Of a stretch of 64,000 nt of DNA, positions 45,160-55,632 are shown one piece after another. This stretch comes from Nephrocerus scutellatus. Its lineage: Eukaryota; Arthropoda; Insecta; Diptera; Pipunculidae. Below the pieces are notes generated by a model, which was given only the letters and a program-made list of their open reading frames with translations, had not been told where the DNA came from and did not search any database. The DNA is taken from positions 67,909,536 to 67,973,535 of the forward strand of contig OX352764.1 in NCBI GenBank assembly GCA_947095585.1, in the 5' to 3' direction. The translations under genes were made by a program, and so were the position numbers. How positions within the stretch are numbered: position 1 is the stretch's first letter; each line of letters starts with the position of its first letter.

Positions 45160-45680
45160 CAGGGTGTATCCGTTAAGGTGGAAAATACTTAAAGGAGTAA
45201 TTCCTTGGTTAATATCGTGAAAAAATCATATGGGTCTATTTTCACCCCCTTTGGTGTACGTAGAGTTTTAAAACAAAAAAAAATTTTTTTTTTAAATTTT
45301 ATTTTTAAACGCGATATTTCGAAAAATGCTCTCGGGTAATTTTTTTGACAAATGCAGTACTAAAGGCCAAGCTACAAGGTTACTGTTTACATGAAATTGG
45401 TGGTAAAAATGGACACATGAAAATGGAGTCTTCTGACAAAATTAGGTCCTTCTGGGCAAGTCAAGTTAAGTCATTTTTCGAAATAATCGCGTTTAAAAAT
45501 ACATTTTTTTTGACTATGACGACGTTTATATTGGTAATGGTTTTAGGAATTTAAAAAAATTTACATTTTTTTGACCTTAAAGATTTAATTTTCTATCAAA
45601 ATAGACCAACCTTGTAGCTAGAAGCGTTCAAGAGTTGCAGGGTGTAAAGTTATGTATGTGACCTTAACGGATACACCCTT
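45160..45680 (+). mobile_element. Tc1/mariner-like non-autonomous element
   Basis: 521 bp between TA dinucleotides (45158-45159 and 45681-45682). Termini read CAGGGTGTATCCGTTAAGGT and, inverted, AAGGGTGTATCCGTTAAGGT. The interior resembles 18137-18366 and 19610-19900, so it is a second family member. It splits LINE J copy 2 at the same spot where copy 1 is continuous (TTTCTTTATATTTAGG). Confidence 0.75.
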
Positions 45681-45834
45681 TATTTTGAACATACTCAATA
45701 GCTTGCAGGATGTCCATTCTTTTGGCAGTTTGTGCAGAAAACTTTGTCGTCTTCTTTGTTGTCTGTTGTTGTCATCCTTACACTTGACATATCTGTATTG
45801 CAGTTTATGCATTGTCTTATGGGTCTGGGCCACA

Positions 45835-46028
45835 ATGTCGGCTGAGAACATTTTCACTAAGCAAATGTTGTTTGAGAAAATGTTTATTGAGAAAATACTG
45901 CAATAGTTTTAACTCATTTCCTCAGAAGATGTTTCCCCAGTCGATATTTTCTCGGATACATTTCCTCAGTCGATATTTTCACCCACTCGACATTTACTTA
46001 GTCGACATTTTCAACTTTATAGTTGTGT
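45835..46028. repeat. Insertion with CAGTCGATATTTTC repeats
   Basis: About 190 bases with no counterpart in LINE J copy 1. It holds several near-copies of CAGTCGATATTTTC / ACTCGACATTT / TGAGAAAATGTTT, as short degenerate direct repeats. Nature unknown. Confidence 0.5.
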
Positions 46029-46170
46029 TATGCCTACCGATTTAAGTTTTTCCCAATACACCAAATGGTACATCAGGATGGTCTTTGAGCAAACTGCGGC
46101 TTAATCGCAGTTCTACTCTAGCTCGATCATGAAATGATTAAATTTCTTGTCAGTCTTTTGACATTTGAAG

Positions 46171-46560
46171 GTTTTGTCCTACATCGGAGATACGCATGTG
46201 TATAAAATTTTATATGGGCACCCCTCGGCCCTAAATTTAAATGGAAAGTGTTGTCTCTTGAAATACACATGTGTGCAAAATTTCAGTAAAATAAAATCGC
46301 AAGATTCCTCAACAAACCGACCGACCGACTGCCGACCGAACGACATCCGGACGTGCACGGGCAAGTGAAGTTAATATATAAAGAATTTATAAATACTGGA
46401 CAGTTGAATTTAAGCGCGGTCGTACGAGAATTATTGACGTAAAGCGTCCAGGCCATATGGCTGGAGCACGGCGGCAGGCACGGAGCCCGATCACTCCAAG
46501 AATTTTACAAGAAGAGTTGTCTATCGGAGATACACATGTGAATAAGATTTGAAGTCTAGA
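46171..46560 (+). repeat. DR1 fragments
   Basis: 46175-46390 has CATCGGAGATACGCATGTG, ATGGGCACCCCTCGG, ACACATGTGTGCAAAATTTCA, then a (GACC)n tract and AAGTTAATATATAAAGAATTTA. 46490-46550 holds another module (GTTGTCTATCGGAGATACAC). Confidence 0.7.
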
Positions 46561-47624
46561 GTATGGCGGTGGCGCATTTTTTTTTAGTTGACGAATTCTA
46601 TTTATAAAATTGCATCCATTACGTTGGAAACAATTAAAATGCATACACAAGTACTTATTCTACATCAACTTGCGAAACATTTCCAGCGGTACAAGGTCCA
46701 ATTATGTGTCATGTGCAATATGAATGACTACATCTGAATACTGTTTTGGTTGGAGATAAGCGAATAATCCAAGCAAAAAAGTTTGACCCTAATTGCAGTT
46801 GCAAGAACTCATCAGTAAGAAATTTAAAAAAAAATAAATAAATAATATGTATATCGTAAATTTGACATTGTTAATTAAAAGCTTATGAACGACTAAATAA
46901 TGTAGATATTAAGACTAATGAATGCAAGTAAATTCTTGTAAATTTGGATAAGTATGCAATATCTTTAAAATATCGATGTGTTTGTTTGAACTACTTTTCT
47001 TTGTCCTTGCGAAATTCGGCTGCAGACATTTCCCAAAGAAATGTCGGCATGCCAGATTATAAATTTGCTCAGCACATTGACTTATCTCCATTATTAACGA
47101 GATTTTACTTTGCAATTGGTATATGCATGTACTTTCAATCTTATCATAAATATCCTTGTGTACATGTATATAATAGGTGCTATACAATTTTCTACTTATG
47201 TTAAAAAAAATATTTTGTCTACGTCTTTGGGGTTTTTTTTTGAAAATACTCCAAATAATAATCCTTGCAAGAATCTAACGATTCTGAGTTTAGAATTGAA
47301 GTTTCGTACTTTAATCGATAACATTAAATGAATATAGTTAAGTGGAGAGATTAGAATCTAAAACTATTTCCAATATTGTTGATTTTGGCGAATACAAACA
47401 AGTTTATGTATTGGACCATATAATATTTCTGTGGAGGAAATATTTTTATTTTATTTTATCGAGACGAATATTGTCATTTTTGTATGCAAAGCCATTTAGA
47501 GTATGTTCAAAGAAAAATCACAATATATTGTGTTGTATTGTGGCTGTTAGCGGCTAGCACAACAAAAATTTAAACCGAAAGTGATAATTTCGCAATTTTT
47601 TATCTTTACTAATTACAATTCTTT
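46561..47624. other. AT-rich spacer without recognised gene
   Basis: Open frames of 60-90 residues on both strands show no motif. Nothing else seen. Confidence 0.35.
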
Positions 47625-47895
47625 TATTCTCTATATTAACTTCTCGTCGGCATGTGCCTGTCTGTCTGTCTGTTTTGAGTCGGTAGTTGGTGGAATCTTC
47701 CGATCAATACCCACTTCCCAAATCCAGATTTTCTCCAAATGTTGTACACGTTTTCATATCCGGTGACATCACTTTTCATAAAAATTTGGAAGTCTTGAGG
47801 CCCAGGGCCCTGGAGCTCCCATATAAATTATTTAAAGTTAATTCGATTTTATTCAAACTTTGTGTATCTCCTATAAGACAATTTACATGAAAAAC
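47625..47895 (-). repeat. DR1 fragment
   Basis: Starts TCTATATTAACTTCTCGTCGG with a (CTGT)n tract, then one full module and GGCCCAGGGCCCTGGAGC. Ends near CAATTTACATGAAAA. Confidence 0.7.
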
Positions 47896-48360
47896 ATACA
47901 ACGTACGTACAACTGTAAGCCTCACAGGGTGACACCGAAAACACCAACAACATCGGAGGTAAGGGCCTTTACTGTGTACACTGCAGGAAGTTCGGCTATG
48001 ACCCCGCAAGGTAGCTGATGTTCCTCACTAAGGTCATATCTCTGCTGTGGGACCAGTCAAGTGCAAGCATACACACGTGAATCGAAAAACAAGTCTTAAC
48101 GTTTATCGCGTGTTAATCAACATCGAAGTGCACCGCACCGCAGCTCAAATTAAATCAGTGCACATCAAGCGTGGGTATTCCGTGTTTCCTTCCATGTCCA
48201 TTCGCTGATGCTTTAATTGGAGATGATCTAGTTATTTGAGCATTCAATGAATATCGGATTGTGACTGATTGTTTTTTCAAGTCAAGTCACTCAACCCAAG
48301 TCTTCAACTCATTTTGTGTAATAATAATATTATTATTGACTTGAGTGACTTAAGTACTTT
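47896..48360. other. Spacer with a palindromic AT segment
   Basis: 48280-48355 can fold: TCAAGTCACTCAA pairs imperfectly with TTGACTTGAGTGACTT around AATAATAATATTATTATT. Nothing else is recognised. Confidence 0.4.
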
Positions 48361-48435
48361 TGGTGTTCCTGGGATTCGAACCACGAATCTCCTGCTCAGT
48401 AGCCACGCGCATTTCCACTGAGCCACGGCGCCCAC
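48361..48435 (-). mobile_element. tRNA-derived SINE head, copy 3
   Basis: Minus-strand head GGGCGCCGTGGCTCAGTGG with A box at 48415-48425 and B box GGTTCGAATCC at 48372-48382. It matches the copy at 50194 closely over about 75 bases. The sequence after AACACCAAAA differs, so only the head is shared. Confidence 0.7.
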
Positions 48436-48459
48436 TACTAGAATAAATAAAGACTCTGT

Positions 48460-49975
48460 TGTTTCACAAATAAGTTTAGCTGGTTATAACTTGGTGCCGG
48501 TATTTTTCCTACGTCGCGGTTTAGCAATTTATTTACGTAATGATGATGAGTATATAAACTATACTTCTAACTGGTTCCAGCCCGGAATTCAATTTAATTT
48601 GTTTAAAGGTTAAAAAACATTTATTACTGTTTCATATATAGAAGCCCCAACCGAGGTAGAGCTTCAACTATTAACGAATTTGATGCACTGTCTGACTCAA
48701 TTTTAAGGATTGTAACCGAAGACTCCTATGCTGAAATCGAGCGATTTCAATGTACACAATTCTGGTTGGATTCCAAACTCTGGACAGACAATACCCAAAG
48801 GAAGGATTGCTTAGCTATTCGCTAAGACAAATAATCTTACTCAGCTCGTGAATGATCCTACACGAATTCCTGACATTGCGAATGATTCCGCCAACACTCT
48901 GGACTTGTTTATTACCTCTGATCCTGATAAATAAATATATATATATGTATCATCACCTCTTAAGAGAAAACCAATTGGGACGGCCTTAATACATTCTTTA
49001 GGAAATTTAACTGGTCGCTATTCTTCCTCAATAGTGCCGCCGCTGATGCGATCACAAATATCATTCACATTGGTAAGAAATATTTTATTCCTTGCAGAAT
49101 ATAGATTGAGGCAAAAAATACTACAATGTACCAACAGAATTTCATTCGTGAAAAGAAAAATACTGCCTCGTCGTCAATTCCAACGATCATTCACAGCGAC
49201 ATTCCAATCTACTTGCTGCACATTGTGCAGCTAGCTCCACGATTTCAGACTGTACTTTGCTTCCACCTGCACTTCCAAATGCCGAACACCTTATGGGACA
49301 TATTTCCATTCGTACTCGTGAAGTTGCTACAGTATGTGTATGTGCTTAACATACACAAATGGACCAATGGACCAGATGGTATTCCCCCATTACTTCTGAA
49401 GTGGTGTTCTTCATCGCTGCCATTACCATTGCGTTAGCTTTTTTACTTATCCTATTCTTCTAGACTCTTTCCGAGTAGTTGATAAACAGCATTTGTACAG
49501 CCTATACCAAAGAAAGGCGAACCATCATGTCTCACTTCGTACCGACCCTAGCACTAACGTCCCTTCATTGTCATGGAAACGATATTTAACCGTCAGCTTA
49601 TGAAATATCTTGAATCACGAGAACTACTCAATGACCGCCAACATGGTTTCCGTTCTTCTGGTGATCTGATGGCATATCTCACCGAAAAGTGGAACCAATA
49701 TTTTCACAAGTTTAGTGAAAGCCAAGTTTTAGCACTTGATATTTCAAAGGTATTGATAGAGTTTGGAACCAAGCTCTTCTGTCTAAAACGCGTGCCTTTG
49801 TAATCAATGTAACCCTGCTTCAATGGACTAGAAGCTATCTTTCAAACCGTTAACTCCAAGTTGTGTTGGATGGTTTTAAGTCTGATATTCACCGCATAAA
49901 TGCGGGTGTTCCTCAGGGCTGTATTTTGTTTCCGACACTCTTTCTTGTCTTTGCTGTCTTCAGTCGTTGAAGCGA
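48460..49975 (+). mobile_element. Jockey-like LINE (family K), copy 2, decayed ORF2
   Basis: Endonuclease traces read DFNVHNSGWIPNSGQ (about 48748), TNNLTQLVNDPTRIPDIA and SANTLDLFITSDPD (about 48890-48930). A KPNWDGL..FRKFNWS linker follows at 48970. RT traces are GPDGIPPLLLKWCSSS at 49372, NDRQHGFRSSGDL at 49630 and NAGVPQGCILFPTLF at 49900. Stops and frameshifts occur throughout. The segment 48970-49440 matches copy 3 at 58375-59060. Confidence 0.75.
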
Positions 49976-49991
49976 AGTAATAACCTCCAGC

Positions 49992-50995
49992 CAGTGGCGG
50001 ATTAAGTTTGGTTAAGGCCACGGACGCAGAGTGGTTATCGTGCTATCGATAACGTCCACTTTCCTAGCTCGTTATGTAATACACTATATTTGAAATAAAA
50101 TATCAAGATATGTGGTACGATACGATAATATTTTGAAAATATATTTATATAAAAGTCTTTATTTTAATTAAACTATATATTAATGGCTGAATGGTGGGCG
50201 CCGTGGCTCAGTGGATAAGTGCATGGCTTCTGAGCAGGAGGTTCGTGGTTCGAATCCCAGAAACGCCAAACGTATTTTTCACGGTGTCCCACCTCTCGCA
50301 AATGTCTGACAAACATCCGACAGTAATAACTTGTCATAAAAGCTTCTTAGTTCTCCGTTCGAATACGACATTAAATTGTAGGTCCCCTTCCATTTGTTTG
50401 CAAAGATATAATTTTTTTAACGTTGAAAATGGCGCAAAACACAGAAATATCCGGTTATTAAATATAATTTTTTATATAAAAACAAAGAAAAGGTCAAGTA
50501 ATTAAGCCGCTTAATTTATCTTTTAATTAACAAGATTTTGGTTCAATTAGAAAAAAATAAAATGTGAAAATAAAATTTAAATAAATTTTTTTTCTTGCTT
50601 TATGTTTTGCAAACTTATTTACTTAATCACAATCAATGATTTTTAATAAATCACTCTTTATATATAAAATAACCATATTATTTAGTCTTTCCTCTGACGT
50701 TGAGTTTCTTATATAATTGTTAACTCTTTCTAGGCAAGAAAATGAGCGTTTTTCCGATGCGTTTGAAATTAGCATTGTTAACAAAATTCTGAAAATAATT
50801 TCCACATTTGGAAAAGTTTCTTTTATATTTAATGCATTTTTATATTTATTGTTAATAGATCGCTTGTCTTCTTCATTCAAAACGATTAAAAACTGTTTAA
50901 ACTCATCTTTAAAATTATTTGAATCAATGTAATCCTTATACATTTCTATCAAATTACTAACACATTATTTCTTTTCTTTTACACTCAATATAAAG
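49992..50995 (-). mobile_element. hAT transposon remnant (ZMYM1-like transposase tail)
   Basis: The minus-strand frame 50952-50623 encodes the hAT C-terminal dimerisation region: FPNVEIIFRILLTMLISNAS, EKRSFSCLERVNNYIRN, SEERLNNMVILYIKSDLL. At 49992 CAGTGGCGGATTAAG resembles terminal repeats of this hAT group and would be the 3' end. A SINE (50194-50400) lies between the terminus and the coding remnant. The remaining transposase and the other terminus are absent. Confidence 0.75.
50194..50410 (+). mobile_element. tRNA-derived SINE, copy 1 (most complete)
   Basis: Head GGGCGCCGTGGCTCAGTGGA with pol III A box TGGCTCAGTGG (50204-50214) and B box GGTTCGAATCC (50247-50257), 33 bases apart. The body follows: AGAAACGCCAAACG, GGTGTCCCACCTCTCGCAAA, TGTCTGACAAACATCCGA, AAATTGTAGGT. 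Shared with 40860-41065 in reverse. The head does not fold into a clean tRNA and has no CCA-coding acceptor partner, so it is a SINE rather than a tRNA gene. Confidence 0.75.
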
Positions 50996-51109
50996 ACGAA
51001 ACAAAATCGTTAATTACTTACAGCATTTTCATAGCGAGCGTTCAGTTCTGCTATTAAATGGTCGCATATTACGTAGAGTAATAGTAGAGTAGAGAGAATG
51101 TAAAAAACA

Positions 51110-52004
51110 ACCCATAAAATTTAAAATTTTTCATGTGAATTCTCTAAAGGAGTTACACATGTGTGCAAAGTTCTTACCGGGCTAATTTTAGAAAAAATAA
51201 TATTAGAGCCCCTTTACTTCAAAATTTTTACAAAAACTGTTGTCACCGGAGATACACATGTGTAAAAAATCGGGCTAATTTTTAAAAAATTTATATGGGC
51301 CTTAAGGCCCTCAGCGCCCGGTCACTCCAAAAATTGTACAAAAAAGTTTTGTCCGTTGGAGATTCATATGTCTCTAAAATTTTTACAAAAAGTTTTGTCC
51401 ATCGGAGATGCACTTGTATACAAAAGTTGAAGAAAATCGGGTAATTTTGTAAATTATTAAAATATTTGTATGGGAGTTGGAGATATACATGTGTGCAAAG
51501 TTTCAAAGAAATCAGAAATCAGTGGGTTGAAAATTGATCACAAGATTCCTCGACAAACAAAAAAACAAACCCGGGCACGCAAAGTTAATATAGAGAATTA
51601 AAATAAACAACCCATTAAAATTTTCATTGTAAATACTCTATTTGAGGAAATCGAGTAACTTTTAAAAAAAAAAATTATGGGAGCCAACCCACCCGCCCCT
51701 GGGTCATGTCGTCTACCAAAGTTTTACAAAAAGTGTTGTCCATCAGGGATACACATGTGTATAAAATTAAAAAAAAATTGGTTAAATTTAAAAACTAATT
51801 TGTATGGGAGCTCTTGAACATGGGAGCGGATCGATTTCAAATTTTAACACAAAGTATTGTTACCGGAAATACATATGTGTACAAAATTTCAGGAAAATCG
51901 GCCTTAAGGAAGTGCGTTAATAATTGATCGCAAGATCCTACCAGCCACCCAGCCAGCCACAGCCAACCGTTCACGCGAAGTTAATAAAGAGAATTTAAAA
52001 ACTG
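51110..52004 (+). repeat. Two DR1 units head-to-tail
   Basis: Unit one is 51110-51600 and unit two 51601-52004. Each begins AACAACCCAT(A)AAA..TTTTCAT.GTAAAT.CTCTA, carries two to four GATACACATGTGT modules, and ends CGGGCACGC or CGTTCACGCGAAGTTAATA.AGAGAATT. These give the clearest view of unit ends. Confidence 0.8.
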
Positions 52005-52330
52005 AAATTTTTCTTGTAAATTCTCTAATCGGAGATTCGATTTTGTGGTGAAATTCCCCATTTGGAGGTAAAAGCAGCCGCAGCACACGGTTAATGCGGT
52101 TTTTCTTGTAAATTCTCTAATCGGAGATTCGATTTTGTGGTGAAATTCCCCATTTGGAGGTAAAATTAGATTTTGTGGTGAAATTCCCCATTTGGAGGTA
52201 AAAGCAGCCGCAGCACACGGTTAATGCGGTTTTTCTTGTAAATTCTCTAATCGGAGATTCGATTTTGTGGTGAAAATCCCCATTTGGAGGTAAAAGCAGC
52301 CGCAGCACACGGTTAATGCGACGTGCACAC
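52005..52330 (+). repeat. Tandem repeat built from a DR1 end
   Basis: About three copies of a ~92-base unit (TTTTTCTTGTAAATTCTCTA, ATCGGAGATTCGATTTTGTG, AATTCCCCATTTGGAGGTAA, AGCAGCCGCAGCACACGG) start near 52007, 52098 and 52228. The middle copy has an extra ~38-base internal duplication. Confidence 0.85.
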
Positions 52331-52378
52331 AACGACGTACGAACTACGAAGTACTACTAACATTTTTTTTTTATAATG

Positions 52379-52769
52379 TACACACGCTAAAGGGGTTTGC
52401 ACCCTTATAATGCTTAGCACATCGTGGACGTTAGGAAATTAGGGAGAGGAAAGGATGAGATGTCTATGCGTTTTGAAGTTGAGTTAAGCTGCTTAGCAGT
52501 GTGACTGCGTAACCGGTTCTTCATATAATATGATACAAAACCCAAATTAAGAATGCACTCACACAACTGAGTAAACAATTTTAATTGCGAAACCCGTTCC
52601 TTTTTGTATAAAAATTAAGGTTCTACTTCGTTCTCTTGATATCTCTATAGTCGCTGTCCACAGGCATTCAAAATGCATGCACATCGACATCTTCTCTTCC
52701 TTTCCTTGAAACCTTAGTGCCCACGATGTGCCTAGCATCATATGGGTTTTAACCCCTTAAGCGTGTGCA
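52379..52769. mobile_element. Fold-back element with ~100-bp inverted arms
   Basis: Left arm (from TACACACGCTAAAGGGGTTTG) and right arm (ending CCCCTTAAGCGTGTGCA) are imperfect inverted copies over about 100 bases. They share GCACATCGTGG and GAGGAAAGGA..AGATGTC in order. No coding sequence lies in the ~180-base centre. No target duplication was resolved. A MITE or fold-back element is likely. Confidence 0.7.
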
Positions 52770-52879
52770 GATGAAAAAAACTTAAAAAAATAAATTTAGG
52801 GCGGAAGCAGCCAAAAGAGCTTCAAATAACACAACAGAGTAATTAAATTAGATTAGTAAGAAGTCAGGACAAGAAAAGG

Positions 52880-53648
52880 CTCGCCTACTTCCTAAAACAG
52901 GGTTAACTAGGGAAGAGGCCAAAATCCTAAATATACAGAAAAGCCACAGAGGAAAGCCAAAATTGCAGTGTTGCGCAAGGATTTCCTGCAGCCAACGCGA
53001 ACTACTACTCAAATGGACCAGATTCGAGAGGACATATTAAAAAAAGTTATTGAGCGAAAGGAAGGGAGCACTTAGCCACAATTCCTTGGTAGTAGCTACA
53101 AGACAGGGATGATAGTCCTACACTGTAAATACAATAAAACAGAGGAATGGGTAAAAAGAGAAGTTCCTCACGTCAAGTTTCGGGAAGGAGCCGAAATATG
53201 GGCCACAAAAGAAGAAGGGTTGCCACATCCAGTAATTATATTAAGATACTTTCCCAAGGGTCCAAAAATGAAAAAATCGGGAAACCAGTGCCAAGTTGGT
53301 AATGTTGGTAGACCAGAAAACGGCATTGAAGTTAGAAGTGAACCCAACGCCCATCTTCAATTTCGGTCAAATTCCACTATGACAAAAAAAAGAAAGAGGT
53401 TCATGAGGAAGGGCTCATCGAAGAAGACCTCTCAAATACTCAGATACAAGGGCCTGAACAAGAAGCAGACAAAGACAAGAAGAGAGCATGCTAAAGCAGC
53501 ATCAAGCTGCAAGCACTCACAAGCTATAAAAAAGATAAAAGATAAGATAAAAGCTTGGTTCTCCTTCTCTGAAAGCCTGAAAGATGTACCGGAAAAGAAT
53601 CAAAAAGAGCAGGGTAGGCTGTGTCGGAAACACGCCCGTAGGTTTTGA
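52880..53648 (+). pseudogene. DUF4780-like retroelement ORF fragment
   Basis: Reads from about 52880 (TREEAKIL-like) through FLQPTRTTTQMDQIREDIL (about 52985) to an open part at 53109-53648. That part begins MIVLHCKYNKTEEWVKREVP and continues KFREGAEIWATKEEGLPHPV. This resembles the DUF4780/gag-like proteins found in fly retroelements. After KGPKMKKSGN the frame shifts and becomes Lys-rich. There are at least one stop (near 53072) and one frameshift. Family assignment is from memory and moderate. Confidence 0.5.
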
Positions 53649-53694
53649 GGGTGACATCGTCTGCCCGGGACGAAAAAAAACAAAGATCTTCTTG

Positions 53695-54225
53695 TCTGTC
53701 GCTTGAGAAATTGCTCTGTTCCTGAAATTCCAGACCATGATGATCATAATCCAGAATTTCAATAGGAAAAAGTCTTATAGTCGCATCTTATGCGAATCGC
53801 TTTAGAAATCCATGATGATCATATTACAGAATTTCCATAGGAAGAAGTCTTATAGTAGCATCTTAGATCTACATTCGGAATTTCATACGAATTGCTTCAG
53901 AAATTGTTTTGTTTCAGAAATTCCAGACCATGATGATCATATTCCAGAAATTCAATAGGAAGAAGTCTTATAGTCGCATCTTAGTCCTTTATTCCGAATT
54001 TCATACGGATCGCTTTAAAAATTGCTTTGTTCCAGACCATTATGATCATATTCCAGAATTTCCATGGGAAGAAGTCTTATAGTCGCACCTTTGTCCTACA
54101 ATCCGAATTTAATGCGAATCGCTTGAGAAATTGCTTTGTTCCAGAAATTCCAGACCATGATCATCATATTCCAGAATTTCCATAGAAAGAAGTCTTATAG
54201 TCGCATCTTAGTCCTACTCCTAACT
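53695..54225 (+). repeat. Minisatellite, five ~115-bp units
   Basis: Each unit has ATTCCAGACCATGATGATCA, TATTCCAGAATTTCCATAGG, AAGAAGTCTTATAGTCGCATC and CATACGAATCGCTT.AGAAATT. Unit starts are near 53725, 53800, 53918, 54030 and 54145; the first is shortened. Confidence 0.88.
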
Positions 54226-54414
54226 TCTACGTTGTTGTTCACAGTCCAGCAATTTAGACAGTAATTCATCTCATAACAAGTATGAAGAACTGTCTGATTC
54301 GATTTCAAGTCACCCAATATCCTCACACTAAAATCGATATTGCACCCATAGCTATCTGTACTGTTCTAGTTAACGGACGATATTCTTCTCGACTGCTTTC
54401 TTTCGACGGTGAAC
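54226..54414. other. Spacer
   Basis: Nothing recognised. Confidence 0.3.
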
Positions 54415-54945
54415 TGTTTTTTAATTCTTTATATTAACTTGGCGTTGGCATGGTTCTGTCGATCGTTCGTTCGTTTGGTGGTGGAATCTTGCGATACATT
54501 TTTATCCCACTTCCCATGGCCCGATTTTATTGAAACTTTGCAAACATGTGTAGTAATCGGGCCTCTGGCTCCCATACAAAATTTTCAACAATCATGTCAT
54601 GTGGCGGCATAAGATCACGCAATACTATAATGACTGTGTGCCTGTGTGCAGCGCTGTTTTACGATTTGAACCACAAAAGCACGCAGTGCTTCAAATGTGG
54701 ATTACTTTTAGGCACATATTCTGGTTATTATAGAATTTCCATGAACAATTTTAATTTTTAAATTCTCTATATTAACTTCGCGTGCACGTGGCTGGCTGGG
54801 TGGCTGGCTGGGTGACTGGCTGGCTGGCTGGTCAGATTTTCTGATCAATTTTTAACCCACTTCCCAATGCCCGATTTTATTGAAATTTTGCACACATGTA
54901 TATTTCCGGTGACAATACAATTAAAATTTGACCTCGGACCTCAGG
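54415..54945 (-). repeat. Two DR1 units
   Basis: Unit one is 54420-54700, including the CATGTCATG..AGATCACGCAATACTATAATGACTG segment in reverse. Unit two is 54725-54945, starting CAATTTTAATTTTTAAATTCTC, TATATTAACTTCGCGTGCAC and a (CTGG)n tract. Confidence 0.75.
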
Positions 54946-54949
54946 TTCG

Positions 54950-55480
54950 GGAGAAATTTTTCCTTCTATTTTTCTTGCAGCTGGAGATGGATTGGAAACA
55001 TTGTGTAATGTATTCAGAGCATTTCTTTTCCTGGAAATAAAATTCGGTGGGTCAGAAAATTTTGACCAGACCGTGGCGAAGGTGTTAGAAATTTCGATTG
55101 TGGAAGGTATTAGGGTAGATCCCGACCTAATACACTTGAATGGATTTTGCTCGGAGTTTCCGACGAGCATTTTTATATCGGCCCAAATCTGTTTTACGCT
55201 GGATTGAGGGTTGATCTTGGAGGTAAGATTTTGTAAACCTAATGATTTGACTGATTTTATCGCCTTTCTGAAGGTTTCATTCGCTTTTTTGTATGCAATA
55301 AGGTTGGTATCAGTCAAATAACGTTTAAAGTTATGCCAACTTTTTTGCTTTATTTTTCGCAAATTTTCGAGTTCGCTATTCCACCAAGGTAAAATAGTCT
55401 TGACTGCTTTGGATTTAGTTTGTGGAATGCTTGTATTTGCAGCATGACGAATCATTTTATGAATTTGGCTGCTTCCTGGC
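54950..55480 (-). mobile_element. Non-LTR retrotransposon ORF2 fragment
   Basis: Minus-strand open frame 55455-54950 covering the segment between endonuclease and RT of a Jockey/I-type LINE: LPWWNSELENLRKIKQKSWH, YKKANETFRKAIKSVK, VKQIWADIKMLVGN. Truncated at both ends; the downstream edge abuts DR1. Confidence 0.7.
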
Positions 55481-55599
55481 TTATAACGGGTGTTTTTTGG
55501 GAGGTTTGTTTTTCCGATAGATGTCGTTTTATTTTATGACAGTTGTTTTGACAGCTCAAAGTGGCATTTCTACTCAGTATTGTTTGGCAAATCATTATG

Positions 55600-55632
<33 letters not shown>

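Larger units (their letters stand above)
44480..46170 (-). mobile_element. Jockey-like LINE (family J), copy 2, heavily decayed
   Basis: Aligns in order with copy 1: 44690-45140 with 21820-22350, then 45690-45835 and 46028-46170 with the zinc-knuckle and PRE_C2HC regions. Knuckle remnants are readable on the minus strand (CKDD..., VFCTNCQK-like). No frame is intact. Two insertions interrupt it (45160-45680 and 45835-46028). Confidence 0.7.

Noticed and set aside
50194..50266. A genuine tRNA gene
   Set aside because: A and B boxes are good, but the T stem and acceptor stem do not pair properly and a long SINE body shared with another locus follows.
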